NCBI GenBank assembly: GCA_947179155.2 | Contig: OX359264.1 | Span: 1,794,001 to 1,858,000 of the forward strand | Source: Hedera helix | Lineage: Eukaryota > Streptophyta > Magnoliopsida > Apiales > Araliaceae | Reading direction: 5' to 3' | DNA: 64,000 nt | Shown: piece by piece, positions 47,901-60,322 of the stretch | How the letters are laid out: every line of letters begins with the position of its first letter | How positions within the stretch are numbered: the stretch's first letter is position 1 | The notes under the pieces: model-generated | Database searches by the model: none | What the model was told of the DNA's origin: nothing | The model's input: the letters and a program-made list of their open reading frames with translations, nothing else | Translations under genes and position numbers: made by a program

Positions 47901-49864
47901 TAGGTGATGGCCGGAGCCTACTCCCTGAAAAGCAGCAGTAATATGGTAACCATTCATTGTAGGTCATAAGGGAACAATATATGGAGTAAAACTTCCACTC
48001 ATAGAAGATGATACCCCAGAAGTTATCAAGATGCTGGACTCACTGTTCTAAAAATCCCCGCCTAGGTCCGATTAATCCCCGCTTAGGCGCTAGGCCTCTC
48101 CCTGCCGCCACGCCTAGGCCGCCTAGCGCCTAGCCTATGCCCAAGGAGGAAAAAAAATTCCTCCAGATAATTATACGGGACTGGGCGGGCAAGACAAAGA
48201 AATTAGGCGAGACATAAGCGAAAAATTTAGGATTGCAATTATTTTTTTTTTAATTTTAATAACTAAGCTACAAAACGACGTCATAAGAATAGATGAAGAA
48301 GTTGAGAACTGTTCGGGCCTTACTTGGAAAGCGATTGGTGAAGCATCCGAAGCAGATAGCGTGCTAGAGCCTAAGAGAAATAATAGAAATGTTATAGTAA
48401 GAAAACTCCATGATTTTTTTTTTGTCTGAAAATGATACGGAAGAGGAAAATGAGGAGTACGAGTGTGAGCCCGATGGAGACATTAACTTGGAAGAATATA
48501 GAAAAAAAGAGTTAGAGAGAGATATAAAGGTATATGGAGATGAGGATTTTTAGTTTGTATTTTTTATTATTTGTTTGTGTTTGAACTTTAAACAATTGCG
48601 TGTTTTTGTGTGAATTTTTACATTAGCAACATGGATATGTGTTTGAACTTTAAGCAAATGCCTTTATTATCTTTATTATAGATTGTTTTCCTTTATATTA
48701 TTATTTTGTTAGGATAAATGTAAGATAAAATATTAAAATTGGCATAAAATAAAAAATCCCGCCTAGGCCCCGCCCAGGCCCCACCTAGGCCCCCTAGGCG
48801 CTAGGCCCCCCCCGGCCGCCCGCCTCCCGCCTAGCGCCTTTTAGAACCTTGGCTGGACTTTTGGATAACAGTGGTGGTGACTCCTGTTATGTGGTTGAGT
48901 AAGTTGGTAGTTTTGAGTAATTTATTAACCACAGCTATGCGGAAAACAGTTCCACAGGCATCGCCTTTTTTCTCGTCTGGTTTTGGCTATTGGCAAATTA
49001 CATACTAATTTCTTGTCATACCTTTCTTATGTCATGGAAAAGACGTATCTGCTAATCTTGAAAATTCTTCGTTGTGTTGTTGTTCTTTCTTAATTCATAT
49101 AATTCAGAGTTTCCTGGGAAATGTTACAGTTGTATTTGATCATTACTTTAGATATTCTGAACCTTGTATTGCACCTTTGTTCATCTTGGTGAGTGGTAAA
49201 TGATATTGGTTTTCTTCACTGGCAGGTGTCAGAATGGGGGAAGATGAGTATGTGCGATGCCGAGAGAAGACTTCTTGCTAATGCATTGCTCGATATCTCA
49301 AATGAATGGTTTGTTCTCGCATCAGAGTCCTGCATTCCCCTCTACAATTTCAGCGCCATCTACCACTACATAATGAAATCCAGATATAGCTTCATGGGTG
49401 CATTTGATGACCTGGGGCCACATGGGAGAGGACGCTATAGTGACAAAATGTTACCCGAAGTAAACATTTCCCAATGGCGTAAAGGGTCGCAATGGTTTGA
49501 AATCAACCGCAAGCTTGCAATCAACATAGTGGAAGACACCACATTTTATCCGAAATTTGCAGAGTTCTGCAAACCAGCATGTTATGTAGATGAGCATTAC
49601 TTTCCCACCATGCTGACGATTCGAGCACCAAATCTCCTAGCAAATAGAAGCATCACTTGGGTGGACTGGTCGAGGGGAGGGCCCCACCCCGCCACGTTTG
49701 GGAGAGCAGATATCACCGAGGAGTTCATGAAGAAAGTCTATGAAGGCCGCGACTGTGTTTATAATGACCAGCCTTCATCAGTTTGTTTTCTTTTAGCTAG
49801 AAAATTTGCTCCGAGTGCCTTGGAACCTCTGTCCCTACTGGCATCAAAGTTTTTGGGTTTTTGA
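44941..49864 (+). CDS. GT14-type (core-2/I-branching, BC10-like) glycosyltransferase family protein
   Basis: Two exons (44941-45465 and 49226-49864) join in phase 0 to about 387 residues, the usual length. A type II membrane anchor lies at about residues 28-53 (LLVLFLVLSITFLVVSIYLI), followed by a Golgi-lumenal Branch domain (PF02485 type) from about 117: PKIAFMFLTKGPLPLAPLWE, EWFVLASESCIPLYNF, SRYSFMGAFDDLGPHGRGRY, WRKGSQWFEINRKLA, CYVDEHYFPTML and TWVDWSRGGPHPATF. Rice BC10 of this family affects cellulose and arabinogalactan proteins; the acceptor of this member is unknown. The start at 44941 is the first in frame; MEESKD at residue 8 is an alternative. The single 3.8-kb intron carries a hAT derivative. 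The frame is intact. Confidence 0.93.
48041..48851 (+). mobile_element. hAT deletion derivative (811 bp) in the GT14-like gene intron
   Basis: An exact 8-bp duplication GCTGGACT (48033-48040 and 48852-48859) flanks termini CACTGTTCTAAAA and, on the complement, CAAGGTTCTAAAA. Both subterminal zones are packed with GC-rich CGCCTAGG/GCGCTAGGC motifs, probable transposase-binding sites. The middle (about 48,290-48,553) codes a decayed hAT transposase C-terminal tail: LTWKAIGEAS, then EYECEPDGDINLEEYRKKEL in another frame, ending at a stop. Confidence 0.88.
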
Positions 49865-52800
49865 GAAATGAATGGAAGTCCTGTTTAAATTTGAACTGAT
49901 AATGAAAAACAGCATAAGAGAGAGGGGGAGGAGGTGGGGGTTTGGGTTATGAGAAAGGAGGCAAGATGGTGCTAATTCATTGTTTATGCACTTCTACTTC
50001 TGTGAGGTTTATCTCTCCAGTTGTAATAAATTTTGTACACTAAAAATGTTTAGCTTTGGTCATTATGTACAGTGAAATTAGCACAAGATTACAGAATTAT
50101 AATATCAACGTTCTTGTAGTATTCCAAATTTAGATTTTTAAATTTAGCCTGCAGCAGATGGGTGCATATATACATACACACACGTACATACATATGCACA
50201 CACATTAATTTGTCAAACAGATCTCTGAGAAAAAGGTGATATATGTTTCTTATAGTTGCGGAAGGGTTAAAAATTATAAATCTAGACCGTTGACAACTAA
50301 ATATGTGTTTGCTCAAATAATATCATAGCAAATATTTATTTTTGAATTATTTTTTTATATGTATACACACATCAATGTACATACATAAATATATATTATG
50401 AAACATTCCCTTTAATCTGTCTCTGTACTCTTATTGAGTTTGTGAGTATTACAAAAATGGTGGGCCGTAGAATAACTGTGTTTATGAGTTTTAAAAGGAG
50501 AGAAAAGAAAGGAAAATGAAAATAAATTAAATTAAAAGTAGATTAAAAAATTTTGTTTGTGAGTTTTTTTAGGAGACAAAATAAAAGAGGAGGAAGATTT
50601 TTTTAAAAATTTCTCTCAAAAAATTCCTTTAGAAGTTGCAAAGATTTGGAAGAAAACACATACTAAAATACTAAATTTATTCTTATACTCCCTCCATCTA
50701 TTAAGATATAATTAAGTAAGACTTAATTAAGATATAATATATATATAAATTCGAATTCTTTTATTTATTTAGATTTTGGTTATTTTTTTTTTTGACTGCT
50801 ATATATATATATATGATATATCAGCAAAAAAAGTCACGTAAAAAAAAAACTTAAACCCTAACCGCTTTTAAAAATAGACTAGAGAGAAAAATATTCAGAA
50901 AAATTTAAATCTTGGTGGCTAGTACCGCAACTCCTTTTTGCTACAGATCGTGTGACGATTCGCGGAGCAGATACCGTAGAGACGCAGTTTCGTTGGATTG
51001 TATTGAAGATTCAAAGGGTTCTAGAATTTTCCATCGTCTCCATTCAAGCTCGGATAAATGGTAAAACAAATCTAAACATCTGATTTAATATCTTTTTGCA
51101 TGGATCCTTTTTAGGAATTCAAAAATCGATATGAAAATTTTTAAATTCCGCTGCTTTTATTATCCAAAATCCCTACATTTAGAAGACTAGTTTTTTGTTA
51201 AAGTTAATAGTGCAACTCTTTTCTATGTATGTCAAGGTAATTTTCAATAATTTTTTAATAAAGTTAAATAAAGGTAATATTAAAAAAATAAGATCAAAGA
51301 TAGTAATAAAATGAAAAGAATACAAATAAATTTGGACAAACTAACAAAAATTTAGGACAAATAAACTTGGACGGAGAGAATAATAATTTATAAAATATAA
51401 TCTCATATGGGTAAAATAATAATGTATTTTTTAAGTCGAAATTTCTTTCTAAAACTCACAAACTCAAGGAAATAAAGTAAATTAATTTTCCTTTACTATA
51501 TTTTCTCTCAAAAAATTTAAATTTCCTTTTTTCATCTCCCCACACTCACAAACATAATGTGTTTTCGGTTATCAATATTTAGAGCGTTTGTAAGTCCAAA
51601 TCGCATCAATTTTTGAGCGTTGTGTTTGATTTTCAAATACAATGTTAATAAATTAAATAATTTAAATTTAAAATAAAATATCTATAAATAAACAAAATTA
51701 TTAATTATATTTGATGCATTTAAAACGTTTTTTAAATACAATAGACGAACAAGTTATAATATAAAAGAGGGAAGTTTAAATGACCAAATTAAAATAAAGA
51801 GAATGTGGCGTAGTGAACAAAACACGTAAAGGAAATAGGAGGAAGGTTCTGGAAACAAAAACAAACACAGAAAACTGGCAAACTGCGTACTTAAAATAAA
51901 CTATTCATATAAGAGAAAAAATAAACTATTTATCATATTTTAAAAATATAAAATAATTTTTTCATAATTTTTTATAAAATAAAAAAAGGCCAAACCAGTT
52001 AACTGATTTGGACCCAATTTTATTTTATTTTATTTTTCAGTTGGAACTCAATTTTCTCGGCGCTTACTTTGTTATCTCCTGCCGCTTTTTCAAATTTCCA
52101 ATCTAGAAAGTCAATTACTATATAGTTATCGAGCAATACAACCAAATAATGTTTACCTATAAATTTAACGATGTCAAATATTGTTCAAAATTGAATATAT
52201 ACCTGTATCAGTTTAGTTAGTAAACTACTATTTATTTATACCAAAATTTAAATATTATTAATTTATAAATTTAAATAGTATTTAATTATTAAAAATTTGG
52301 ATAATATTTAATTATTATAAATTTAAATAAAATTTTATTATTATAAATTTAAATAGTATTTATATTAATTTGGATAAAAAAAATATACCGAAAATTTATA
52401 ATTATTATAAATTTGGATAGTACTTACACTGATTTAGATAGGTTAAAAAAAAAAAATTAAACCAAAAAATTGTGAAATTATATTTGTGGTTTTAATTATA
52501 CGATAGAATTATTGACATCTTATATCTCTGTTGTTCAAGTTTATATTCTTCCTCTTTTCTCACGATAAAACAATGCCACTGAAATATGAGAATATTTCAC
52601 AAATGATAAAACTATGATAGTTTTGAATTGATTAAAAAAAAAAGAAAAAAATGGATAATTAGTTAGAATAATAATTTTAAATTTCAATATCTGATCTTTT
52701 GAGATTATCTCTGTATTTAATATTATTTTATAATCTCGTTAGTGTCTATTATTTTAAATGAATCATAAATGAATATAATTAAATACACACTTTTAGAATA

Positions 52801-53507
52801 AAGATTAATTAAATAAATCCAATACCAAATCGGCGGTGGACATTTGAGAGAGTAATTATTTAATGTTTTGGGATATCTGTCACGTGATGTTTCATATTAT
52901 TTTTGTACTATAGTTATTTTAGTATTTAAAATTAAACGACTCATTTAAGTGCTAAAATAATAACACATAAATGATATCAGGTATCTCAGAAACAACCATT
53001 GATAATGACATGAATAAAAGAGAAGATAAAAAATTAGTATATTAAATAATTTATTTTATTTGGGCATAATAATAATAAACTTAAAAATGAAAAAATGGAT
53101 AAACTTATATTAGACTCATAATTATTTTATTTTAACCCATATTAAAAATAAATAATATAATTTTAATTCTTAATAAAATCATAATCATATTTTGTAATTC
53201 AAAATCAAACCAATTCCTTTTTTTTGCCAGGTTTAGGTGTCAGTTTATTAATTTTTTTTAAAAGGCGGGGACAAAGGCACAGGTAATCTCGCATGGCTGA
53301 ACTAGTATCCATCATAGCTGTCAACTAACTAGTCGTCGTTCGTCAGCCAGCCTGTAAATTCGGGCAGCACCTGCCCGCCCAACATTACACCACTCTCCTC
53401 CTGCCCCTAACTTTCTCTCTCTTCCTTATAACATTTCACTTCACTCCGGGTTTCCTCTCAAGCACATTCCTCCTCCTCTCTCTAGATCTGAGCCCATTGA
53501 AAGAGAA
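49865..53507. other. Intergenic, AT-rich, with a possible Mutator-like relic
   Basis: The GT14-like 3' UTR covers roughly 49,865-50,090. From about 50,480 to 51,560 there are outward inverted motifs: TGTTTATGAGTTTTAAAAGG and TTTGTTTGTGAGTTTTT at the left, AAAACTCACAAACTC and CACACTCACAAACATAATG at the right. This suggests a degenerate Mutator-like element. Between them a GC-richer block (50,930-51,060) resembles a transcribed leader, but no gene was recognised. 51,600-53,250 is low-complexity AT sequence. The last 100 bases (CT-rich, TTCCTTATAACAT near 53,424) are likely the promoter and leader of the next gene. Confidence 0.4.
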
Positions 53508-53711
53508 ATGGCGGTCTCTCACTCCATTGCTTCCATGATTGCTCTAATGGCGATGATAGCCACCGTTCTCTCTCTCGTCGGAACTTCTCTCGCCGCAGAC
53601 GCTCCGGCACCGAGTCCGACCTCTTCCGCCGGATCTATCTCTCCGTCGTTTGCCATCGGCTACGCGCTCACATTCGTCGCTTTTCTCTTCGGATCTGCAC
53701 TCAAGATCTGA
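53508..53711 (+). CDS. Arabinogalactan peptide, GPI-anchored (AGP16/20-like)
   Basis: A single exon of 67 codons. Residues 1-29 form a signal peptide (ending VGTSLA). The very short mature part ADAPAPSPTSSAGS carries Ala-Pro/Ser-Pro motifs for prolyl hydroxylation and arabinogalactan attachment. A small-residue site (SSAGS, about 39-43) precedes a hydrophobic tail FAIGYALTFVAFLFGSALKI that directs GPI anchoring. This three-part plan is that of plant AG-peptides such as AGP16, 20, 22 and 41. The product would sit on the outer face of the plasma membrane or in the wall; individual functions are unclear. A CT-rich leader and a TTATAA-type box near 53,426 fit a nearby transcription start. Which paralog it is cannot be said. 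Confidence 0.92.
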   Translation: MAVSHSIASMIALMAMIATVLSLVGTSLAADAPAPSPTSSAGSISPSFAIGYALTFVAFLFGSALKI

Positions 53712-56700
53712 AGATCTCAGCCATGGATTTGATTTACTAGTTGGTGATGTTCGTATGGTACAGAGAGCATGTATAGAGAGTTATGGTTTGCTTTCAGCTC
53801 TATGTTTGGTAGGCATTTATGTAATTACCATTTCATTCCTATTTATTGGTACTGTTTGATCTGTTTACTACTATTTCACTAGTTGGTATTGAATATATTG
53901 TATTTTCTTTCACATATCTTCTCTTGTTTCATATATCTTGCAATTTTTGATAGAAGTATTGATCAGGGAGGGGTGTTTGTTTTACGTTGTTGAATCAGTA
54001 GCTTGGCTGACTTATCTTTGAACAAATATAAGACAGTTAAATCTAAATCCCTCCTCTACTAATTTGCTAAGCAATTGCGAGAACATGTTGCTTAAGTAAC
54101 GAATCTGAAGTCACAGTAATTGTTTCCATGGTGAATCTAAAGCAATTTTTGATTTCTCCTCTATAGGAGGCTATAATTAATTTTGAGATTCCTAGTTAAA
54201 TTGGGCTCATTTAGCTAGAGTGTACATAGGGCTCTGGTTTGAGAATGACTTTTTTTTTTTTTTTTGTACTTAAAATGGAAATTTTAATTATTTTATAAGT
54301 TAAAATTTTAATAGGTTTATAAATAAAAATATTCAAAATTATTTTGATTATTTTTATTTATAAGTTAGGAATTATAATAAATAGTTATTAATGTATTCGG
54401 TTAATATAATGATATATAAATTAAATAAAATATAAAAATTATTAAAATATTTTTTAATAAAAAAAATATTTAAAAAATAAAGAGAATATTTCTGTTATTT
54501 TATATTTAAAAAATGGATATAAGATCGTATAAGAACTAATCCAATATATATAAATATAATTAATTTATTTAAAGAGGGGTTTAAATACTTATATTTTGCA
54601 CTCTTCTGTCTCACAAATAATAAAATCATAATATTTAATTATTTGGTATTCATTTTAGACTCACAATATCAAGGAAACCGTTTGGCTTTCTTCCTCTTAA
54701 CGTTTCTTTATGGTCGTATCAGGTTCACATACTTTTTTTTTATGCACTAAAACAGAATTGTTCTGAAATAGATTCCACAAATTCTATTGTTTAGCTGTGA
54801 AGCATAATATCTTTAGACTAAATTGTAAATTATAAGAACAATTTTGAAATTATAATTATTGGCAAAAAATTAAAATCCGACATGATTTTCTTTTTCATAT
54901 TTTACAATTTATTATTTAAAATTAAAATCAACCGTCAAAAAAGGAATGTCTAAATATTCAGAATCGGAATCAATGTTTCCCATAGCCTTAAGCTCACAAA
55001 TACATACATACATATATATATACATACATATATATATATATCAACTTGGAAAACCGAAAAGATAATTTGAATGGATATCCAAGGTTAGATTAAAATTAGG
55101 AGCAACGTTGATTACCTTCTTCTTCGTAACCTTCTTCCTCTCCCTGACCTCGTATCGTTCTAGGGTCAGATCGCATAGCCATGCTCCCGGGCTTACCAAC
55201 TGTACAATAATAACATAATTAAAAACGGTGCGGTCTAAATGAGGAGGGAGATTATTAAACTAATTGGGATTACTCCAATTAAAATTTGGACATTGTTTAT
55301 ATTGATTACTTATACCAATTAGCATAAATTGATCAACCCCAAAAAATAACAATGATACAAAGGTTGGGTACGATATCCTTGCCGAGTCTCATCGTCACTC
55401 AAGACACTTAAAGCGGTTCTAATTTATTTGACACGTTCACACCTACAACTTTGCAAACTTTGGTCATTTACGTGGGTCCATCAATGGCATTAAACGGATT
55501 CGACTAGTATGAAATTAACTTCATAGTAAGTGTTAACGTCAAATTTTATCAGTCGTTGAAAATCACAAAACAACAAGAAAAATCTAACGCCAAACACCAA
55601 TAAAACAGGAGAAAGTATTACAAGAACACAGTAATATACGTGAAAATCCAATAAGAAAAAAAATCACGGGAAAAAAGATTATTTCACTAATACGATCGTT
55701 GTGCTTACAATCTTTCTCAAGAACAATAGAAAGCTTATCTGCTGAAAAATGTTGATTCTGAATCTAAAAAGTAGTAAAGTCGGTTTGATAATGATAATAT
55801 CTCCCTCCACTTCCATGCAAGTCCCTATTTATATAAATGTATACATATCGGAAAGTGTGTAGAATTATGAGTCCCTATCCGCGTATGGCCCAATCAATTA
55901 ATAAGTTCAGCTCCCATTGGGCTCCCTTACCCAGCCCATACAAAAACCCAAGTACCAAAATAAAGGCTCAGTCCAACAAAATAACATAGCCTAGCCTAAA
56001 CCCCAGTCCAAATATTCTGATCCCAACATTACCCTCACTCTCTTACTTTTAAAAACTTTACATAGGAGAATAATTCAAACGTCTTCATTTCCCTCGTTAC
56101 TAGCCGCACTCAAACAGCCCTTAACCTCTTCGTCTGACATACTACCATCGTTACCCCATTATGTTTCCCAAAAATCACCGCCTGTTGAACTTTGTGTGTC
56201 CCTTTCTCATTAATAAAAATCCCAAAAATCTCCTTTTTAACGCACAACTTCCTTTCGGCAATCTTCGACTTTTTCGTCTTCTTCGTCTCAGAAAACAAAA
56301 TTTCCACAACTACTCCCCCTTCAGAATCCATGTCATTTAATATGATTCAATAGAAAGACAAATTAAACCAATTCAAACTTTGTTCTCAATTCACAACACT
56401 CTCTCTCTATAAAGAAAATCTGAAGAAATAAGAACAAGTATTTACAAACCTCTTCAAAATTGTATCGATTAACAAAATCAAAACACCAAATTCGAAATTA
56501 AACAATCTTTCAAAACTCTCTTTAGCTAACTGAAAATATTCAGGAGCCCCAGATCTTACACAAACCCAACAACAATTTCAACATTTCACTTGAAACCCAT
56601 TACCGGAAAGTGAAAATTCTGACTCTCTCAGCTTTCAGAATTTCCGAGAAAACGAAGGAAAATTCAGAGAAGAAACAGAAGCTCTCTGTTTCCGATGAAA

Positions 56701-58033
56701 CGAAATGCTCTCTCTCCCCCTCCCTTTCAAACCCTTCTTCTATACCCTCCCGTTTCCATTTCTCACTCCGTTACATCCCCACCCTTCATCTCTCACCGTT
56801 CATCAACCATCCAACGGTGCATATCTTTCCTCTTAGACAAACACCGTTACGGCGTTAGTTTACCCCACGTAACACTATCTCACTTCACGGCGTTAACTGA
56901 GTTGGCGGCCAGCCGTACGATGGCGCTTGGTATAGTAGGTGACTAGGGTTAGTCTAAGTAATCATGGTTAGTTATAGTTTTATGGAGTCCTTTTTAGAAA
57001 ATACATGATTATGGTGGTTGTTAACTTCACTAATTGATGGAGATGAAAGGTATGCGTTTGTGTTGAAAGGCTTAATCAATATTTTGAAAAAATAAAGTGG
57101 TACCCCTTACTTTGTCCTAATTTTGTCAAAATTATTTAAACCAATTTTTTTTTTTTTTTAGTAACGAAACATTGAATCCTCACTTGTTGATAATAAATAA
57201 CAATATGTGTGAATAAATGAGAGAAAATATAATTAATAAGGGAATACACTAATTTATTTTAATCTATTGTTTATAATTTTACCTCAATCGTGATCTAATT
57301 TTGTCATGAGATTTGTTGATATATAAATTATTTTTTAGTTTAATTTTAAAAAATCAATAACAAAACCCTGATTAGTCTAATTAAATGACATCTTTGAAAA
57401 ATATTACTTCATCAACTATATAATTAAAAGTATAAATTTAGCTTCACAGTTTTTTGGTTTAATTTTTTTTTTCTATTCAAATTAATATAATTACTATCCA
57501 TATCTATAACAAATTGAAATTTTGAGTTCAACTTTCTTCTTTCCTGTCCAAATAGTTAGTATATATATTTTGTTCCATCCAAATTTAAAATAATTAAATA
57601 TTACTCAAATTTATAATACTATCCAAATTTGTGGAAGTGAAACAATTAAATACTTTGTGGCAGTGCATGATGGATATATTCGTGAGATTAGTTGTGTTAT
57701 GAACCTTCAACCCAAATCTTATGACGTAATTAATTAATATTGGAAAATACTTAAACAAAAGTACTGCATTTCTCCACTAGAATGACCTATTTGTGTTGGG
57801 GTTTCTATGTTTTGAACAATTTAGATTTTCATCATTGAGGTTGAGTTGAGAATTGAGTGCTCACTTCTGAATCATACATCTAGAGCTCACATATAGCCTT
57901 ATGCATACTAGTTCTTGGATGGGTTGCTTCTACATCATTATTAACTTTGTTCTTAACCAACCTTATTTCCCCTTCTCTGAGTTACAATCAATACTACGTC
58001 AAATTTGTAATGCATGCCTTGTAAACGTTTTAG
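53712..58033. other. Long intergenic region with weak coding and repeat relics
   Basis: 54,240-55,060 is AT-rich with an ATAC/TA tract (55,003-55,040). A minus-strand stretch at about 55,111-55,178 reads MAMRSDPRTIRGQGEEEG up to a GGTAATC donor-like site, with no partner exon found. At 55,600-55,700, ATACGTGAAAATCC and AAATCACGGGAAAA recall phrases common in plant Copia LTRs; ends were not found. 56,580-56,950 is GC-richer but no credible gene emerges. 57,060-58,000 is AT-rich and empty. Confidence 0.35.
56110..56331 (-). CDS. Unrecognised small open reading frame
   Basis: 73 codons starting MDSEGGVVVEILFSETKKTK, Lys-rich, ending KRLRAV. Overlapping in the next frame downstream is NDGSMSDEEVKGCLSAASNE, ending at a stop, which has equal coding character; a frameshift or an intron between the two is possible. 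I do not recognise the protein and no domain is visible. It could be a gene fragment or chance. Confidence 0.2.
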   Translation of the reverse strand: MDSEGGVVVEILFSETKKTKKSKIAERKLCVKKEIFGIFINEKGTHKVQQAVIFGKHNGVTMVVCQTKRLRAV

Positions 58034-59811
58034 GTGGATGCAATTCAGGCTTGTGGAGGTCAGAAGACTGCCGATGGAAGACGCTATCGAACAGGTGTAT
58101 TTCCCGTAACTATAGTAAATATTTAATATGCAATAACAGAGTTACTAAATTAAGTAAGTAAATTGAAATTAGAAAGTTCAGTATACTTACTTGGAAAAAG
58201 GATATTGAATTTTTGAAAAGATTAAATTCGAGTCATTTGAATTCACAAAGTCTCCTTGAAGCAAATTTATTCCCTCACTGGTGCTAAAAGGTTTCTGAAT
58301 AATTACTTCCCAAGATGAAACGGATTTTCAATCCTTAATTAGAAGCACTTCAAAATAAAGAATTTTTCGAACTCAATTTATATGCTTTATACTCGAACTA
58401 ACTATATGATGAATGCAGAATAATGAAAATTATTTATGGAAAATGAATTATTTTTTATTGCAGCCCAGGTAGGCTATTTATAGGATGAATTGTGACTGAT
58501 CAGAAGGGACGCCTCCTTTGGCATGACATCCATTTGTCAAAACGATGTAGTTTTGGACCAATAAGAATGGACACTTCTGTTCAGAAAAGGCGCCATAAAA
58601 AATGACGTAATTTTGGGTCTATCAGAAGGGTGCTTCTGTTCAGAAGAGGCGCGTCTCAAAACGACACAGTTTTGTTTCCGCTTCTGTAATAAAACTTTAA
58701 ACAAAATTTTAAATAAATTAAGCCCAAAAAAATATATACAACGACTTGATCCCGCTGGCAGCAGCACGTGTTCAAACCAAGCCTTAGCTAGGTCCTCTCT
58801 CTTCCACAAAAGTGGGGCACCCCTTGGGGCCTTTCCCATTGTACAACTATCCCATATATAAACCCTTCACCTTTCCCTCATTTATTCTATGTGGGACAAG
58901 GTATTTATGACAAGTTTAAACATTTCAAGTAGATGATTTTGGAGTCAATTTTTCATTCAATACTTAATGGATTTGAACAAATAAATATACCACGTTATAC
59001 TCTTTGCGAAAGAGAACGCGTTGGTACATGGACCCGACATTTTTGGAGTTTGGGTCCCACATTAATTGAGCCTAAAAAATGCTCTAATTATTTAGTTTTC
59101 AAATCCATTTCCAACAACAGGTGGTGGCATATTAATGTTTAGTGAAACATAGAAAACCTAGGTTTCAAGCATGTAGGCTATCAACTTCCTCACTTCTTGG
59201 AAAACCAGGCCACTTTTATGTTGGCCGTTTATCTCATTTCATGCATCACTCTTATGGTAGAACAGCATTTAGAAGTAAAGTACAATATTTGTGGAAGGAT
59301 GGAAGTTAAATGCCGAACTCTTTCATTATGTTGAATGGCATTGCAACTAGAGCACATATCTGGTAAACCGTCTGGTCACTGGTTCTGTCCATTTTATATA
59401 GGCATTTCTATTGTTGTTCATTTCATACTGAACCATAATTTTCTTTGATTTTGATTGTAATGCTGAATTATATTATTTAACCATTGTGCAGAAGCAATTC
59501 AAGCATCACAACGTGATGCAACCACCGACGCAGAACAAAGCAACTTCTTCTCAAGGAATTTCTATTGCATCCACAGATCAGAGTGCGGACAGCAATGCAA
59601 ATGGCTTATAGCTGATGTACAAAACCAACCTGAGCAGCAGTCGTTTGTAGAGCAGAAACGGTCCTCTCTGTTCATGAGAGAACATTCGAGTTCCGGTTGC
59701 ATATGATGACCTAATTCCAATGGAGGACTCGAAAGATGAATCAGCTTTATGCTGGAAGGATCCCTATTTCTGTGGCTTGAGAGGACTTTGGGATATCTGG
59801 GCATCTAGTTA
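58034..59811 (+). pseudogene. PHAX-like (RNA export adaptor) pseudogene, 3' exons only
   Basis: An exon-like piece at 58034-58094, after a TTTTAG acceptor and before a GTGTAT donor, reads VDAIQACGGQKTADGRRYRT. A second at 59121 begins GGGIL in the right phase and then breaks up. A third from 59492 (after GTGCAG) reads KQFKHHNVMQPPTQNKATSS, then stops, with related text continuing in two other frames (DVQNQPEQQSFVEQKRSS, then RVPVAYDDLIPMEDSKDES) to about 59811. The G-G-x-DG-x-R-x-RT-GGIL pattern resembles the RNA-binding domain of PHAX, which exports capped snRNA from the nucleus. Upstream exons are absent and at least two frameshifts are present. Family assignment is from memory. Confidence 0.6.
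58491..58676. repeat. Three degenerate 60-bp tandem repeats in the pseudogene interval
   Basis: Each unit contains ATCAGAAGGGNNGCYTCTNTT-like text and ends in a palindrome of the type AAAACGAYGTAGTTTTG: at about 58,537-58,555, 58,599-58,616 and 58,656-58,673. The units differ at many bases. Confidence 0.55.
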
Positions 59812-60322
59812 AAATAAATAAACAATAATTATAATCTTTACTATTAAATGTTCCATAAACTAAGTCAATAATTAGATAAAAATATTTATTTTGTATACTT
59901 CCTCAAACGACTCGAACCTCAAGAAAAATACTCCCTCCAACATAAAATGATATTTTTGTTAAATTTAATCTTAAAAGATTATCACCAAAGAAGTCAAAAA
60001 AAACAAAAAAAAAACCATTGAAATGCTCAATATGGAACAGAGGGGGTCGAATAAAAAGATATTTCCCTTCATTTTTGTAGCACAAATTTTTTCTAAAAAA
60101 ATGATATAGCTCACACATTCATTTTAGAATATATATATATATATATAAAATCAAGGATTATACATTCATACAAAACAAGGGTAAGTTTAACAAGGCTACA
60201 AGTTCACAAACAATTACAATGCTCATGTTCTTCCTCCTGAAAATCTAAAAGCATGATGATAAACATAAATACAAAATCTAAGGAGCACAAGAAGTTACAT
60301 ATTCAACTGTATTTTTTTTTTT
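59812..60322. other. Intergenic, probable 3' flank of the MERIT40-like gene
   Basis: AT-rich sequence with a short TA tract (60,130-60,147). It likely holds the minus-strand 3' UTR of the gene to its right. No gene is seen. Confidence 0.4.

Noticed and set aside
55570..55720. Possible Copia LTR (ATACGTG ... ATCACGGG phrases)
   Set aside because: Only short phrase likeness; no LTR ends, target duplication or pol sequence, so it is left as a remark in the intergenic entry.
56610..56946. Two overlapping plus-strand frames of 82-83 codons, Ser/Pro-rich
   Set aside because: No domain, no consistent frame choice and no second exon; composition follows CT-rich DNA.
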